Origin: Lachnospiraceae bacterium
Lineage (GTDB): Bacteria; Bacillota; Clostridia; Lachnospirales; Lachnospiraceae
Assembly: GCA_009911035.1 (NCBI GenBank)
Contig: QXWO01000006.1
Span: forward strand, 1-64,000
Direction of reading: 5' to 3'
DNA length: 64,000 nt
In this document: positions 26,740 to 34,491 of the stretch, piece after piece
Numbering within the stretch: position 1 is the stretch's first letter
Layout: each line of letters begins with the position of its first letter
Notes under the pieces: model-generated
The model's database searches: none
Told to the model about the DNA's origin: nothing
What the model saw: the letters and a program-made list of their open reading frames with translations, nothing else
Program-made: the position numbers and the translations under genes

Positions 26740-28323
26740 GTGGACGAAATAACAGTTGCTTTATATATGAGGCTTTCGAGGGAAGATGATGATGAAAAGG
26801 ATGAGAGCAACAGTATCAGCAACCAGAGGAAGCTCCTGCTGGGGTTCCTGAAAAAGAAACCGGAATTTACGGATAGCGCTGCCGTCCAGTACGTAGATGA
26901 CGGTTACTCAGGAACCGGTTTTGAAAGACCGGGCTTTGTGGAGATGATGGACGGGGTAAAGAAAGGGAAGATACAGTGCGTCATTGTCAAGGATTTCTCC
27001 CGGTTCGGCAGAGACTATATTGTGCTAGGGGATTATATTGAGCATATTTTCCCCTTTCTGCAGGTGCGATTTATCGCGGTCAATGACGGCTATGACAGTG
27101 AGGATTACAAGGGAAAGACACCGGATATTGACGTGCCTTTCCGTAACCTTGCCTATTCCCTCTATAGCCAGGATATTTCGGACAAGATAAAGTCATCCCT
27201 TGATGTGCGGAGGAAAAAAGGGCTGTATGTGGGCTCCATCCCGCCCTATGGCTACCAGAGGGATGGGGAGGGTTTTCTGACGCCAGACGAAGAGACAAAA
27301 GGTATTGTGCAGAGGATATACAGGGAATACCTTTCCGGGAAAGGGTATGCAGAGCTGGCAAGGGAACTGAACGGGGAGGGGATACCTTCCCCGAAGCAGC
27401 ACAAGATCAACAAAGGGATTCTGCATGGGGAAAAGGAGGATTCCTTTAAGGAAAAATCTGCTGAAGGAAAAACCTGTTTCTGGCTTCCGACTACGTTACA
27501 ACAGATTTTGCAGAATGAGACATATACAGGTGTGTTATCTTCCGGCGCTTATAAAAATGGTCCTCTGGGGAGTGGAAAGCGTGTCTTTGTGCCGGAGGAG
27601 GAGCGTGTCCGTGTGGAGAATGCCCATCCAGCAATCATAGACAGAGACACTTTCCGGGAAGTACAGGAGAAGATGAAAAAGAAAAAGCACGGTCAGGCAC
27701 AGGAGTTTCTGTTGAAAGGACTTGTACGATGCGGGGAATGCGGGCGGCTTATGGTAAGGGATAAGAAAAGATTCCGGTGCAGTTATCAGAAATTTACCGA
27801 CCATAGGAATGTGAAAAGCATCCCGGAAACAGAACTGGAAGGAATTGTATGGAAAGCAGTGGATATCCAGTTGCGGTTGCTGGAAAAGAAGGAAGAGGTA
27901 TTCCAGAGGGAAAAGGAATTGTGCGAAGAGAAGCGAGGGAAACTTCTCCCGGAGATCAAAAAAAAGAAGATACAGGCAGAAAAGAAGCGGGAAGAGATCA
28001 GGCAGCTTTATCACCAGTACAGGCAAGGGAAAATGGGGAAAGCGGAGTACCTTGCAAGGAAGAAGTGGGAAGGGAATCTTGTGGAAGAGATGGGAATTGA
28101 ACTTGCCGGGCTGGAAGCGGAGGATGAAGGGTTGCAAAGCAGGATGTCAGAGATTGATACAGATGGTGCTTTGTTGTCGGAATGGTTGGAATGCGGGATG
28201 GATAAGAGGAAACTGTTACAGTGTTTGGTTGAAAGAATAGATGTGTATACTGGGAAAGAAATTGGAATACGGTGGAGTTTTACGAATAGAATTGTTAGGA
28301 CGAATAAAACACTATTTGATTGA
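26740..28323 (+). CDS. Large serine recombinase 3 of 3
   Basis: A 527-residue recombinase starting at a GTG two bases after the previous stop, with AGAAGGGA as a possible site. The catalytic serine is Ser13 in LYMRLSRED; the arginine segment is VKDFSRFGRDYIVLGDYI. The recombinase domain shows IPPYGYQRDGEGF and IYREYLSGKGYAELAREL. The zinc ribbon begins CGECGRLMVR, but the second half (FRCSYQKFTDHRN) retains only one cysteine, so the ribbon may be degenerate or use His. It is the last element gene; 150 bases later the host gene resumes. Confidence 0.9.
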   Translation: MDEITVALYMRLSREDDDEKDESNSISNQRKLLLGFLKKKPEFTDSAAVQYVDDGYSGTGFERPGFVEMMDGVKKGKIQCVIVKDFSRFGRDYIVLGDYIEHIFPFLQVRFIAVNDGYDSEDYKGKTPDIDVPFRNLAYSLYSQDISDKIKSSLDVRRKKGLYVGSIPPYGYQRDGEGFLTPDEETKGIVQRIYREYLSGKGYAELARELNGEGIPSPKQHKINKGILHGEKEDSFKEKSAEGKTCFWLPTTLQQILQNETYTGVLSSGAYKNGPLGSGKRVFVPEEERVRVENAHPAIIDRDTFREVQEKMKKKKHGQAQEFLLKGLVRCGECGRLMVRDKKRFRCSYQKFTDHRNVKSIPETELEGIVWKAVDIQLRLLEKKEEVFQREKELCEEKRGKLLPEIKKKKIQAEKKREEIRQLYHQYRQGKMGKAEYLARKKWEGNLVEEMGIELAGLEAEDEGLQSRMSEIDTDGALLSEWLECGMDKRKLLQCLVERIDVYTGKEIGIRWSFTNRIVRTNKTLFD

Positions 28324-28464
28324 TTTTATAAATCATGGAACAACAATTATTATGCCAATGTTGGGAAGATTGAAGAAATGTAGGGATATAATTAATCTTG
28401 AAACATTGGGGGAGTTACATGATACCTGTTTATAAAATATTTTGTTAAGTTTATATTTTAATTT

Positions 28465-28482
28465 GTGTCATCACCTTGACAC
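28465..28482. other. Probable right attachment junction of the element
   Basis: GTGTCA and TGACAC form an inverted repeat around a 6-base centre, exactly where element sequence gives way to the deacetylase reading frame (TQAGHDLGNH). Serine recombinases use short imperfect inverted repeats around a dinucleotide. The exact crossover base cannot be set without the empty site. Confidence 0.45.
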
Positions 28483-28940
28483 AAGCAGGCCACGACCTGG
28501 GCAACCACAGTGAAAACCACAAAAACATGAGCCAGATTTCCGATGAAGAAAAGAAGGAAGAATTAATGAAGGTACATACCAAAGTACAGGAACTGACAGG
28601 CTATGAAATGTTCCTGTTCAGGCCGCCTTACGGAGACTACGATAATGCAGTGGTCAAGACGGCAAAGGACTGCGGGTATTTTACCATTCAGTGGGATGTG
28701 GACTCTCTGGACTGGAAAGACTATGGTGTGGATTCCATTATCAAGACGGTGACACAGCATAAGCACCTTGGAAACGGCAGCATAATTCTCTGCCATAATG
28801 GAGCAAAATTCACATCGCAGGCGCTGGATACACTGATTGCCACACTGAAAAATGAAGGCTATAGCTTCGTACCAATTTCCGAATTGATTTACAAGGACAA
28901 TTACCATATGAATCATGAGGGGCGGCAGATAAAGAATTAA
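28476..28940 (+). pseudogene. Polysaccharide deacetylase, 5'-truncated by element insertion
   Basis: About 150 residues of a NodB-fold deacetylase. Motif 2 (GHDLGNHSENH), motif 3 (LFRPPYGDYDN), the DSLDWKDYGVDSII segment and the ILCHNGAKFTSQAL motif are all present. Motif 1, the TFDD-type strand that comes earlier, and any signal or membrane anchor are missing. The frame opens only at a TTG at the junction and has no ribosome site. The missing 5' part is expected at the other end of the element, outside the window. Intact relatives act on peptidoglycan or other cell-wall glycans; this copy should be inactive. Confidence 0.8.
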
Positions 28941-29074
28941 GCGGGATTTTCCACTAGGTAAATGTTGAATTATTGTGTATAATAGAGACATAAGGAACAC
29001 ATAAAAGGTGCAGGGAATCAAATGAGCGGAAGCACACCACACAAACAGGCAGGAAGCACAGTAACGGAGGAAAA

Positions 29075-30139
29075 ATGGAAAAACAACCGCAGGGGGAACA
29101 GACCCATCAAAGACGGGTGAGGTACAAAGGAACCCATCCGAGAGCGTACAATGAGAAATATAAAGAATTAAATCCAGAAAAATACAAGGACACGGTAGAA
29201 AAAGTCATTCGGAAAGGCGGTACGCCTGCAGGAATGCACATTTCCATTTGTGTAAAGGAGATTCTTGATATATTGCAGATTCAGCCGGGGATGAAAGGGG
29301 TAGATGCCACTTTAGGGTACGGAGGGCACAGCCGTGAGATTCTAAAGTGTTTAAATGGGCAGGGACACCTGTATGCGCTGGACGTTGATCCCATAGAAAT
29401 CGGGAAGACCCAAAAGCGGTTGAATGATTTAGGATATGGGGAAGATATTCTGACGGTCATTTCCAGAAATTTTGCCTGCATTGATGAAGTGGCAAGGGAA
29501 TATGGTCCTTTTCAGTTCCTGCTGGCAGACTTAGGGGTGTCTTCCATGCAGATCGACAATCCCCAGCGGGGATTTTCCTATAAGAAGGAAGGACCTCTTG
29601 ACCTGCGGCTTGATCCTCATGCCGGTGTTTCCGCGGCGGAGCGTCTAAGGGAAGTGGACAGGGAGGAACTTATCTGGATGCTGAAAGAAAATTCTGACGA
29701 ACCTTATGCGGAGGAAATTGCAAGAGCAGTGATAAGCAGACGCAGGAAAGGGAAAAAAATCGAGACTACCACAAGTCTGTCGGAGGTAGTTGCCGGGGCA
29801 CTGTCTTTCCTGCCGGAAAAGGAGCGGAAGGACACAGTGAAAAAATCCTGCGCCAGAGTGTTTCAGGCCCTGCGGATAGATGTAAATAATGAGTTTGAGG
29901 TGCTGGAGACCTTTCTGGAGAAACTTCCTTCGGTCATGGCACCGGGAGGAAGGATCGCTATCCTTTCGTTCCATTCAGGGGAAGACCGTCTTGTGAAGAA
30001 GTCTTTTAAAGAACTGTACAGAGCTGGAATCTACAGCAGCGTGGCAGGGAACGTTATCCGGCCTTCTGCGGAAGAATGTGTAAGGAACAGCAGGGCCAGA
30101 TCCGCGAAACTGCGCTGGGCAGTGAGAGGTGCAGACTGA
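29075..30139 (+). CDS. rsmH: RsmH-like 16S rRNA (cytosine-N4)-methyltransferase
   Basis: A 354-residue methyltransferase of the MraW/RsmH family. The SAM site is GVDATLGYGGHSREIL, followed by LYALDVDPIEIG, LADLGVSSMQID, GFSYKKEGPLDLRLD, RVFQALRIDVNNEFE and IAILSFHSGEDRLVKKSFK. All are family hallmarks. It has an N-terminal extension of about 55 residues (YKGTHPRAYNEKYKELNPEK) not found in the classical enzyme. It is not next to ftsL, pbp or mra genes, so it is probably an extra paralogue rather than the dcw-cluster gene. The expected target is C1402 of 16S rRNA; whether the paralogue keeps that target is unknown. Confidence 0.85.
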   Translation: MEKQPQGEQTHQRRVRYKGTHPRAYNEKYKELNPEKYKDTVEKVIRKGGTPAGMHISICVKEILDILQIQPGMKGVDATLGYGGHSREILKCLNGQGHLYALDVDPIEIGKTQKRLNDLGYGEDILTVISRNFACIDEVAREYGPFQFLLADLGVSSMQIDNPQRGFSYKKEGPLDLRLDPHAGVSAAERLREVDREELIWMLKENSDEPYAEEIARAVISRRRKGKKIETTTSLSEVVAGALSFLPEKERKDTVKKSCARVFQALRIDVNNEFEVLETFLEKLPSVMAPGGRIAILSFHSGEDRLVKKSFKELYRAGIYSSVAGNVIRPSAEECVRNSRARSAKLRWAVRGAD

Positions 30140-30320
30140 CAGCTCATTCCAGAGGATTCCTGCCTTATTAAACCTCTGACATATAGTGTTAAATAGCTGT
30201 AACATAGTGTTAATTTCATGATACATGTCAAATGTCTGCCAATATTGACAAATTGACAACCCCAATTGCTTGAATCAGCCTGAATTTTATTATAGGCTGA
30301 AAAAAAGGAGGTAACGCTAA

Positions 30321-30755
30321 ATGAAATTTAACGAAAAATTATTAAAGCTTAGAAAAGAAAAAGGGTTGTCACAGGAAGAACTTGGAATGGAGATGCAGGT
30401 ATCGCGGCAGACCATTTCAAAATGGGAATCAGGCCAGTCATACCCGGATTTTACCAGATTAGTCATGCTGAGTGATTTTTTTGATATGACATTAGATGAA
30501 CTTGTGAAGGACATTGATGTACAGGAAGTGAGGGAAAATTCTCTTATAAATGAGAAAATAGATTCCATATACCGGGTTTCCCAGGATGTGGATTCCGTAT
30601 ATCAAACTTTTCAAAATAATAATCTGAAAATATTCGTAAAGGGAATATGGTGGTTTTTAATAGGCAGTTGTATATTTGTATGTATTGTTGGGGCAGTTGC
30701 ACTTGCACTGCATCTAATTTACCCGGAGTCCGGCATGTTCTGGCGCACTTATTGA
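30321..30755 (+). CDS. XRE-family regulator with C-terminal membrane span
   Basis: A 144-residue protein. The N-terminal Cro/C1 helix-turn-helix reads LLKLRKEKGLSQEELGMEM, VSRQTISKWESGQSYPDF and FFDMTLDELVKD. After a polar linker, one membrane span (WWFLIGSCIFVCIVGAVALAL) lies near residues 112-132. AAAGGAGG precedes the ATG. Membrane-anchored XRE proteins of this shape are common in Clostridia; the signal and target are unknown. Confidence 0.82.
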   Translation: MKFNEKLLKLRKEKGLSQEELGMEMQVSRQTISKWESGQSYPDFTRLVMLSDFFDMTLDELVKDIDVQEVRENSLINEKIDSIYRVSQDVDSVYQTFQNNNLKIFVKGIWWFLIGSCIFVCIVGAVALALHLIYPESGMFWRTY

Positions 30756-30789
30756 TTCCTGTGGGTAAGGGCGGAGTTGTCTATAAACT

Positions 30790-30820
30790 AAACGCTGTCA
30801 CATGAAGCGTGACAGCGTTT
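30790..30820. terminator. Bidirectional terminator between convergent genes
   Basis: AAACGCTGTCAC and GTGACAGCGTTT pair perfectly over 12 bases around a 7-base loop. It lies between the XRE gene (plus) and the 78-residue gene (minus). Its right arm and following TGT also recur near 31,563. Confidence 0.75.
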
Positions 30821-30842
30821 GTCCCTTTGCAGGGATTTGGGT

Positions 30843-31079
30843 TTAGCCCATCATCATGTAGTCTACCAGAAGCTTTACATCGTCAGGGTCAGAAGCAATC
30901 AGCTCCATTTCATTGATGAAAGTATCATCTTTAAAAAGCTTTGTGATAGCAAGGTATTTTGTAAGCTCGGATTTCAGGTTGAGGCGGTCGCCCTGCTGGG
31001 AAACCAGCTCTACAGAGCCTTTGCATTGTTTGATTGTGTCCAGGAATTTTTCTACATCATTAACATTATAAATCTTCAT
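30843..31079 (-). CDS. Small conserved Lachnospiraceae-type protein
   Basis: A 78-residue acidic protein: MKIYNVNDVEKFLDTIKQCK, then GSVELVSQQGDRLNLKSELT and LIASDPDDVKLLVDYMMMG. A GAGGAGGA site precedes the ATG. Proteins of this form are widespread in the family; some databases carry the label polya polymerase, for which nothing in this sequence gives support. It is likely a small soluble alpha/beta protein of unknown role. Confidence 0.7.
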   Translation of the reverse strand: MKIYNVNDVEKFLDTIKQCKGSVELVSQQGDRLNLKSELTKYLAITKLFKDDTFINEMELIASDPDDVKLLVDYMMMG

Positions 31080-31217
31080 ATTGATTCCTCCTCTTTTCTT
31101 TTCCTCTTATTTCTATTCGCCCTTATTTTACCAACATTGGATTTGGCATACAATGTCAATAGTGCGGAAGTTTAAGGGGATTTCCAGGGCAAAGTATCAA
31201 TATTATACAAAAATCTC

Positions 31218-31246
31218 TTGACAGTTTTCCTCTAATAAAGTATAGT
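31218..31246 (+). promoter_or_regulatory. Strong promoter upstream of the MutS2-like gene
   Basis: A perfect -35 box TTGACA (31,218-31,223), a 17-base spacer and the -10 box TATAGT (31,241-31,246). It is the best promoter in the window by consensus and lies 380 bases before the MutS2-like start. Confidence 0.8.
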
Positions 31247-31272
31247 GGTGTCATCAATAAAGGAAAGAGGTA

Positions 31273-31332
31273 ATGTATGTTAAGGGTAGCAGAAGTGGAG
31301 AAATCAGACAACTAAACCGTCGCAGGGATTGA
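31273..31332 (+). CDS. Candidate leader peptide in the mutS2-like leader
   Basis: Two overlapping short frames share the ribosome-site region AAAGGAAAGAGG. ATG at 31,273 gives 19 codons (MYVKGSRSGEIRQLNRRRD). ATG at 31,277 gives 12 codons (MLRVAEVEKSDN) with better spacing from GAGG. The start region GTATGTTAAG (31,275-31,284) can pair with CTTAACATAT at 31,385-31,394, so translation could alter downstream folding. Which frame is used, if any, is unresolved. Confidence 0.4.
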   Translation: MYVKGSRSGEIRQLNRRRD

Positions 31333-31431
31333 CTGTAGGTGTATTTGCGCTATAGTTCTGTCCTTTTATCTGCCTTGCTGTATGCTTAACATATACTTCA
31401 ATATAATCTGGAATGAAAGAGAGATTTTAGG

Positions 31432-31459
31432 AGCATAGCCGTATGGCTGTGCTTTTTTT
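31432..31459 (+). terminator. First leader terminator before the MutS2-like gene
   Basis: AGCATAGCC pairs with GGCTGTGCT through one G-T wobble around a 4-base loop, followed by seven T. It lies between the strong promoter and the gene, on the same strand, so transcription must pass it. Confidence 0.7.
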
Positions 31460-31487
31460 GCAGCATTTTTTCCTTTTCCATAAATAG

Positions 31488-31540
31488 AAACCGCAGAAGT
31501 AGTGTGCCCATGACAGCAGGACAATACTTGTGCGGTTTTT
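31488..31540 (+). terminator. Second leader terminator before the MutS2-like gene
   Basis: AAACCGCA-G-AAGTA pairs with TACTT-G-TGCGGTTT (one G-G mismatch), followed by a T run. It comes 28 bases after the first terminator. Two terminators in series ahead of a gene suggest attenuation, or that the leader transcript is a separate small RNA. Confidence 0.65.
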
Positions 31541-31541
31541 A

Positions 31542-31589
31542 TTACAATAAGCTGTCTCGCGGAGCGTGGCAGCGTTTGTTACAATAAGC
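31542..31589 (+). repeat. Direct repeat TTACAATAAGC flanking a hairpin
   Basis: TTACAATAAGC occurs at 31,542-31,552 and 31,579-31,589. Between them lies a hairpin GCTGTCTCGC-GGA-GCGTGGCAGC with two imperfect pairs. The segment AGCGTGGCAGCGTTTGT matches 16 of 17 bases of the terminator arm at 30,806. This looks like a dispersed intergenic repeat family. Confidence 0.5.
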
Positions 31590-31627
31590 CGGCCTGCGAA
31601 GCAGCCAGCATAGAGCTTTTTATAAGG

Positions 31628-33676
31628 ATGAAGTTAAAAATGAAAGGAATGGAGAAGGAAATGGACAACACAGTAAAACCCCAGTGTTTTTGCGAGACAG
31701 AATCAGCAAGGATGCTGGAATTTGATAAAATTATAGAGCGTCTGGAAGGAGAAGCCTGTACCCGGAGCGCAAAGGACAGAATCAGAAGATTAGGGCCCAG
31801 CCTGTCAGAGAGTGGGGTGAGGGCGGCGATAAGGGAAACCTCCGAGGCCAGAATGATGATGGAGCGGTGCGGGAATCCGCCTATCACAGCTTTAGAAGGA
31901 ATGAAGGATTTGATGGAAGCGGCGGAAAAGGGCGACTGCCTGGGCGCTTCCCAGCTTGAGAAAGCTGCACTCATGCTGACAGCGGCGGGGAGAATGAAGG
32001 ATTATCTTATAAAGGGGAAAGGACAGGATTTGAGCCTTCCTTATTATGAGGAAAATCTGGACGGCCTGGATGGGGTCAGGGAAGAATTAAACGGGAAAAT
32101 CAGAAACGGGAAAGTAGATGATTATGCCACTAAGACATTGAAATCCCTGCGGGAGGGGATTGACAGGACGAAGGAGCGGATGCATGAGAAGGCTGACGGC
32201 ATCCTTCGGGCCAACAAGGAGTGTATGTCGGACAGTTTCACCACCTTGAGAAACGGACATATCTGCGTTCCGGTGAAAAAGGAGTACAAATTCAGGATAA
32301 GCGGCAGTGTGATTGACAAGTCAGCTACAGGAAATACCCTGTTTATAGAGCCAGCCGCAGTGTCCAGACTTTACGGGGAATTGCAGGAGCTTATGATAGA
32401 CGAGGAAAATGAAGAAAGACGCATTCTTTACACCCTTACCGGACTTTTGGCCGACAATGCAGACATTATCCGGCAGAACAGCCGGACGATTGAAAAACTG
32501 GACTTCATTTTTGCAAAAGGAAAACTAAGTCTGTCCTATGACGGAACAGAGCCGGAGATAAATACAGAACGTTATATAAGGCTGGTAAATGGGAGACATC
32601 CGCTGATGGAAAAGAGCGTAAACGTGCCTCTTAATTTTGAGATGGGAAATGGGATAAACGGAGTGGTCATCACAGGACCGAATACAGGCGGCAAAACTGT
32701 AGCCATTAAGACAGCGGCCCTTAGCTGCCTGATGGCACAGTGCGGACTGCACGTGGCAGGGGAAAAGGCGCAGGTATGCATGAATAACTTTATCCTCTGC
32801 GATATTGGGGATGGACAGAACCTGTCGGAAAATTTGTCCACTTTTTCGGCCCATATCACCAATGTGCTGGATATTCTGCGTAAAGCTGACAGGGAAAGCC
32901 TTGTGGTCCTAGATGAGTTAGGATCGGGAACAGACCCTACGGAAGGGATGGGGATTGCCATAGCAATTTTGAAGGAACTGAAAAGAAGCGGCGCCCTGTA
33001 TCTGGTTACCACCCATTATCCCGAAGTAAAAACTTATGCGGAAAAAGAAGAAGGAGTGGTCAACGCAAGGATGACTTTTGACAAAGAAAGCCTTAAACCT
33101 TTGTATCAGCTTGTCATTGGGGAAGCCGGGGAAAGCTGTGCCCTTTATATCGCAAAGAAGCTGGGTATGCCGGAGGCGATGCTGAAAGAAGCGGAACTGG
33201 CATCTTACGGGACGGTTTCCGGTACCCCAGCCAGTGCTTCGGACAGTGGTACGAAAACCAGCAGCGCCGGGGGAGCGTTTTGCAATGCACAGAGGGGGAC
33301 TTGGGAAGGCGGCGCAGGAAGGGACGGAAATTTGATGGAAAAGGTAAAAAATGCCCCTATTAAAAAGCAGAATGCTTCCCGCTCCGGCGTATTTCTTGCG
33401 GATAAATTTAAGCGGGGTGACAGTGTCATGGTCTTTCCCGACAGGAAAATAGGCATTGTCTGTGAGACGATCAATGAAAAAGGCGTGCTCCGCGTACAGA
33501 TGCCGGATAAGAAAATCTACATCAACCATAAACGGGTAAGGCTCCATGTGGCAGCACAGGAACTTTACCCGGAGGACTATGATTTTTCCATTATTTTTGA
33601 CACAGTGGAAAACCGGAAAAAGAGACATCAGATGGAGCGGAAGTATGTGGAAGATGTGATTGTAAGCGGGGAATAA
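31628..33676 (+). CDS. MutS2-like DNA mismatch-repair-family ATPase, Smr-less
   Basis: Up to 682 residues. The N-terminal helical lever region is followed by VPVKKEYKFRISGSV and GNTLFIEPAAV, which are typical of MutS2. The ATPase domain has Walker A TGPNTGGKTVAIKT, LSTFSAHITNVLDIL, and Walker B SLVVLDELGSGTDPTEG. Intact MutS2 is about 780 residues and ends in an Smr endonuclease domain. Here the C-terminus is a KOW-like segment (FKRGDSVMVFPDRKIGIV) and a short tail, without Smr. It may therefore bind branched DNA or collided ribosomes without cutting. The start is uncertain among ATGs at 31,628, 31,640 and 31,649. Confidence 0.8.
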   Translation: MKLKMKGMEKEMDNTVKPQCFCETESARMLEFDKIIERLEGEACTRSAKDRIRRLGPSLSESGVRAAIRETSEARMMMERCGNPPITALEGMKDLMEAAEKGDCLGASQLEKAALMLTAAGRMKDYLIKGKGQDLSLPYYEENLDGLDGVREELNGKIRNGKVDDYATKTLKSLREGIDRTKERMHEKADGILRANKECMSDSFTTLRNGHICVPVKKEYKFRISGSVIDKSATGNTLFIEPAAVSRLYGELQELMIDEENEERRILYTLTGLLADNADIIRQNSRTIEKLDFIFAKGKLSLSYDGTEPEINTERYIRLVNGRHPLMEKSVNVPLNFEMGNGINGVVITGPNTGGKTVAIKTAALSCLMAQCGLHVAGEKAQVCMNNFILCDIGDGQNLSENLSTFSAHITNVLDILRKADRESLVVLDELGSGTDPTEGMGIAIAILKELKRSGALYLVTTHYPEVKTYAEKEEGVVNARMTFDKESLKPLYQLVIGEAGESCALYIAKKLGMPEAMLKEAELASYGTVSGTPASASDSGTKTSSAGGAFCNAQRGTWEGGAGRDGNLMEKVKNAPIKKQNASRSGVFLADKFKRGDSVMVFPDRKIGIVCETINEKGVLRVQMPDKKIYINHKRVRLHVAAQELYPEDYDFSIIFDTVENRKKRHQMERKYVEDVIVSGE

Positions 33677-33696
33677 GAAATGGCCGGAAACCAAAA

Positions 33697-34470
33697 TCAC
33701 GACCCCGCAGACCCATAATGCCGTACGCCCATCTTCCACAGAAACAGGCAGGGAACCAGAAACAGGCAGGCGGCCAGAGGCAGCAGGCTGTAGCTGGGTT
33801 TGCCCCGGCCTAAAAGACTAAGCAGGGGATAGTACTGAATCAGTGCATAGGGAACCACAAAGGTGCAGAGCCAGAACACAGTCCTGCCGTAGATGCTTAC
33901 AGGATATTTTCCGTATTCCTTTGCCCCGTCTGTAAAAATATTCATGAATTCCAGGCCCTCCAGTGTAAAAAAGCAGATGGAAGCATAGATAAGGAAAAGG
34001 CCGGAAAACACCGCAGTGCCGCCTATGAGCATAAAAATGACTGTGATAATTTTCCCCCAAGTCCATTGAATACCGCTTACCGCAAATCCGTAGCAAAACA
34101 TGACCACAGCCTGGAGGATGCGGCCGATACGGCTGAATTCCACGCGGCTTCCGAGTACCTGGAGGATCTCGTTTCTGGGCCGGACCATGATACGGTCAAA
34201 TTCGCCGCTTTTTATAATAGAAGGAAAATTGTCAAATCCTCTGGCAAAAGATTCAGCCAGTGAAAATTCCATAAGGGTAATGCCGAAGCACAAAAGCACT
34301 TCATTATATGTAAAGCCCTCCACATTGGAAAATCTCTGGAACATGAAATACATGCCAAGAAATACATTGAAAGATACCAGAAACTGACCGATACATGTGA
34401 GGATAAAGGAGGTCTTATATTCCATAATGCTTTTTAAGTGTATCATAAAAAATTTTCCGTATAATTTCAT
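33697..34470 (-). CDS. ABC-2 type exporter permease 1
   Basis: A 257-residue membrane protein with about six spans (SFILTCIGQFLVSFNVFLGM, ILQAVVMFCYGFAVSG, VIFMLIGGTAVFSGLFLI and others). The segment SGEFDRIMVRPRNEILQVL is characteristic of the PF06182-type ABC-2 permeases. It is the last gene of a three-gene operon behind a second permease (21 bases) and the ATPase. The two permeases presumably form a heterodimer. The substrate is unknown. Confidence 0.8.
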   Translation of the reverse strand: MKLYGKFFMIHLKSIMEYKTSFILTCIGQFLVSFNVFLGMYFMFQRFSNVEGFTYNEVLLCFGITLMEFSLAESFARGFDNFPSIIKSGEFDRIMVRPRNEILQVLGSRVEFSRIGRILQAVVMFCYGFAVSGIQWTWGKIITVIFMLIGGTAVFSGLFLIYASICFFTLEGLEFMNIFTDGAKEYGKYPVSIYGRTVFWLCTFVVPYALIQYYPLLSLLGRGKPSYSLLPLAACLFLVPCLFLWKMGVRHYGSAGS

Positions 34471-34491
34471 TTCACAACATTCCTTTCCGGG

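Noticed and set aside
23230-28323. Interpreting the recombinases as a recent triplication
   Set aside because: The three differ widely in length, zinc ribbon and coiled coil, so they are long-diverged partners, not fresh copies.
30843-31079. Label polya polymerase for the 78-residue protein
   Set aside because: It has none of the nucleotidyltransferase motifs and is far too short; the label is a database habit, not supported by sequence.
32918-33739. Long antisense frame of 273 codons opposite the MutS2-like gene
   Set aside because: It lacks a ribosome site and domain signs, and is fully covered by a well-supported gene on the other strand.
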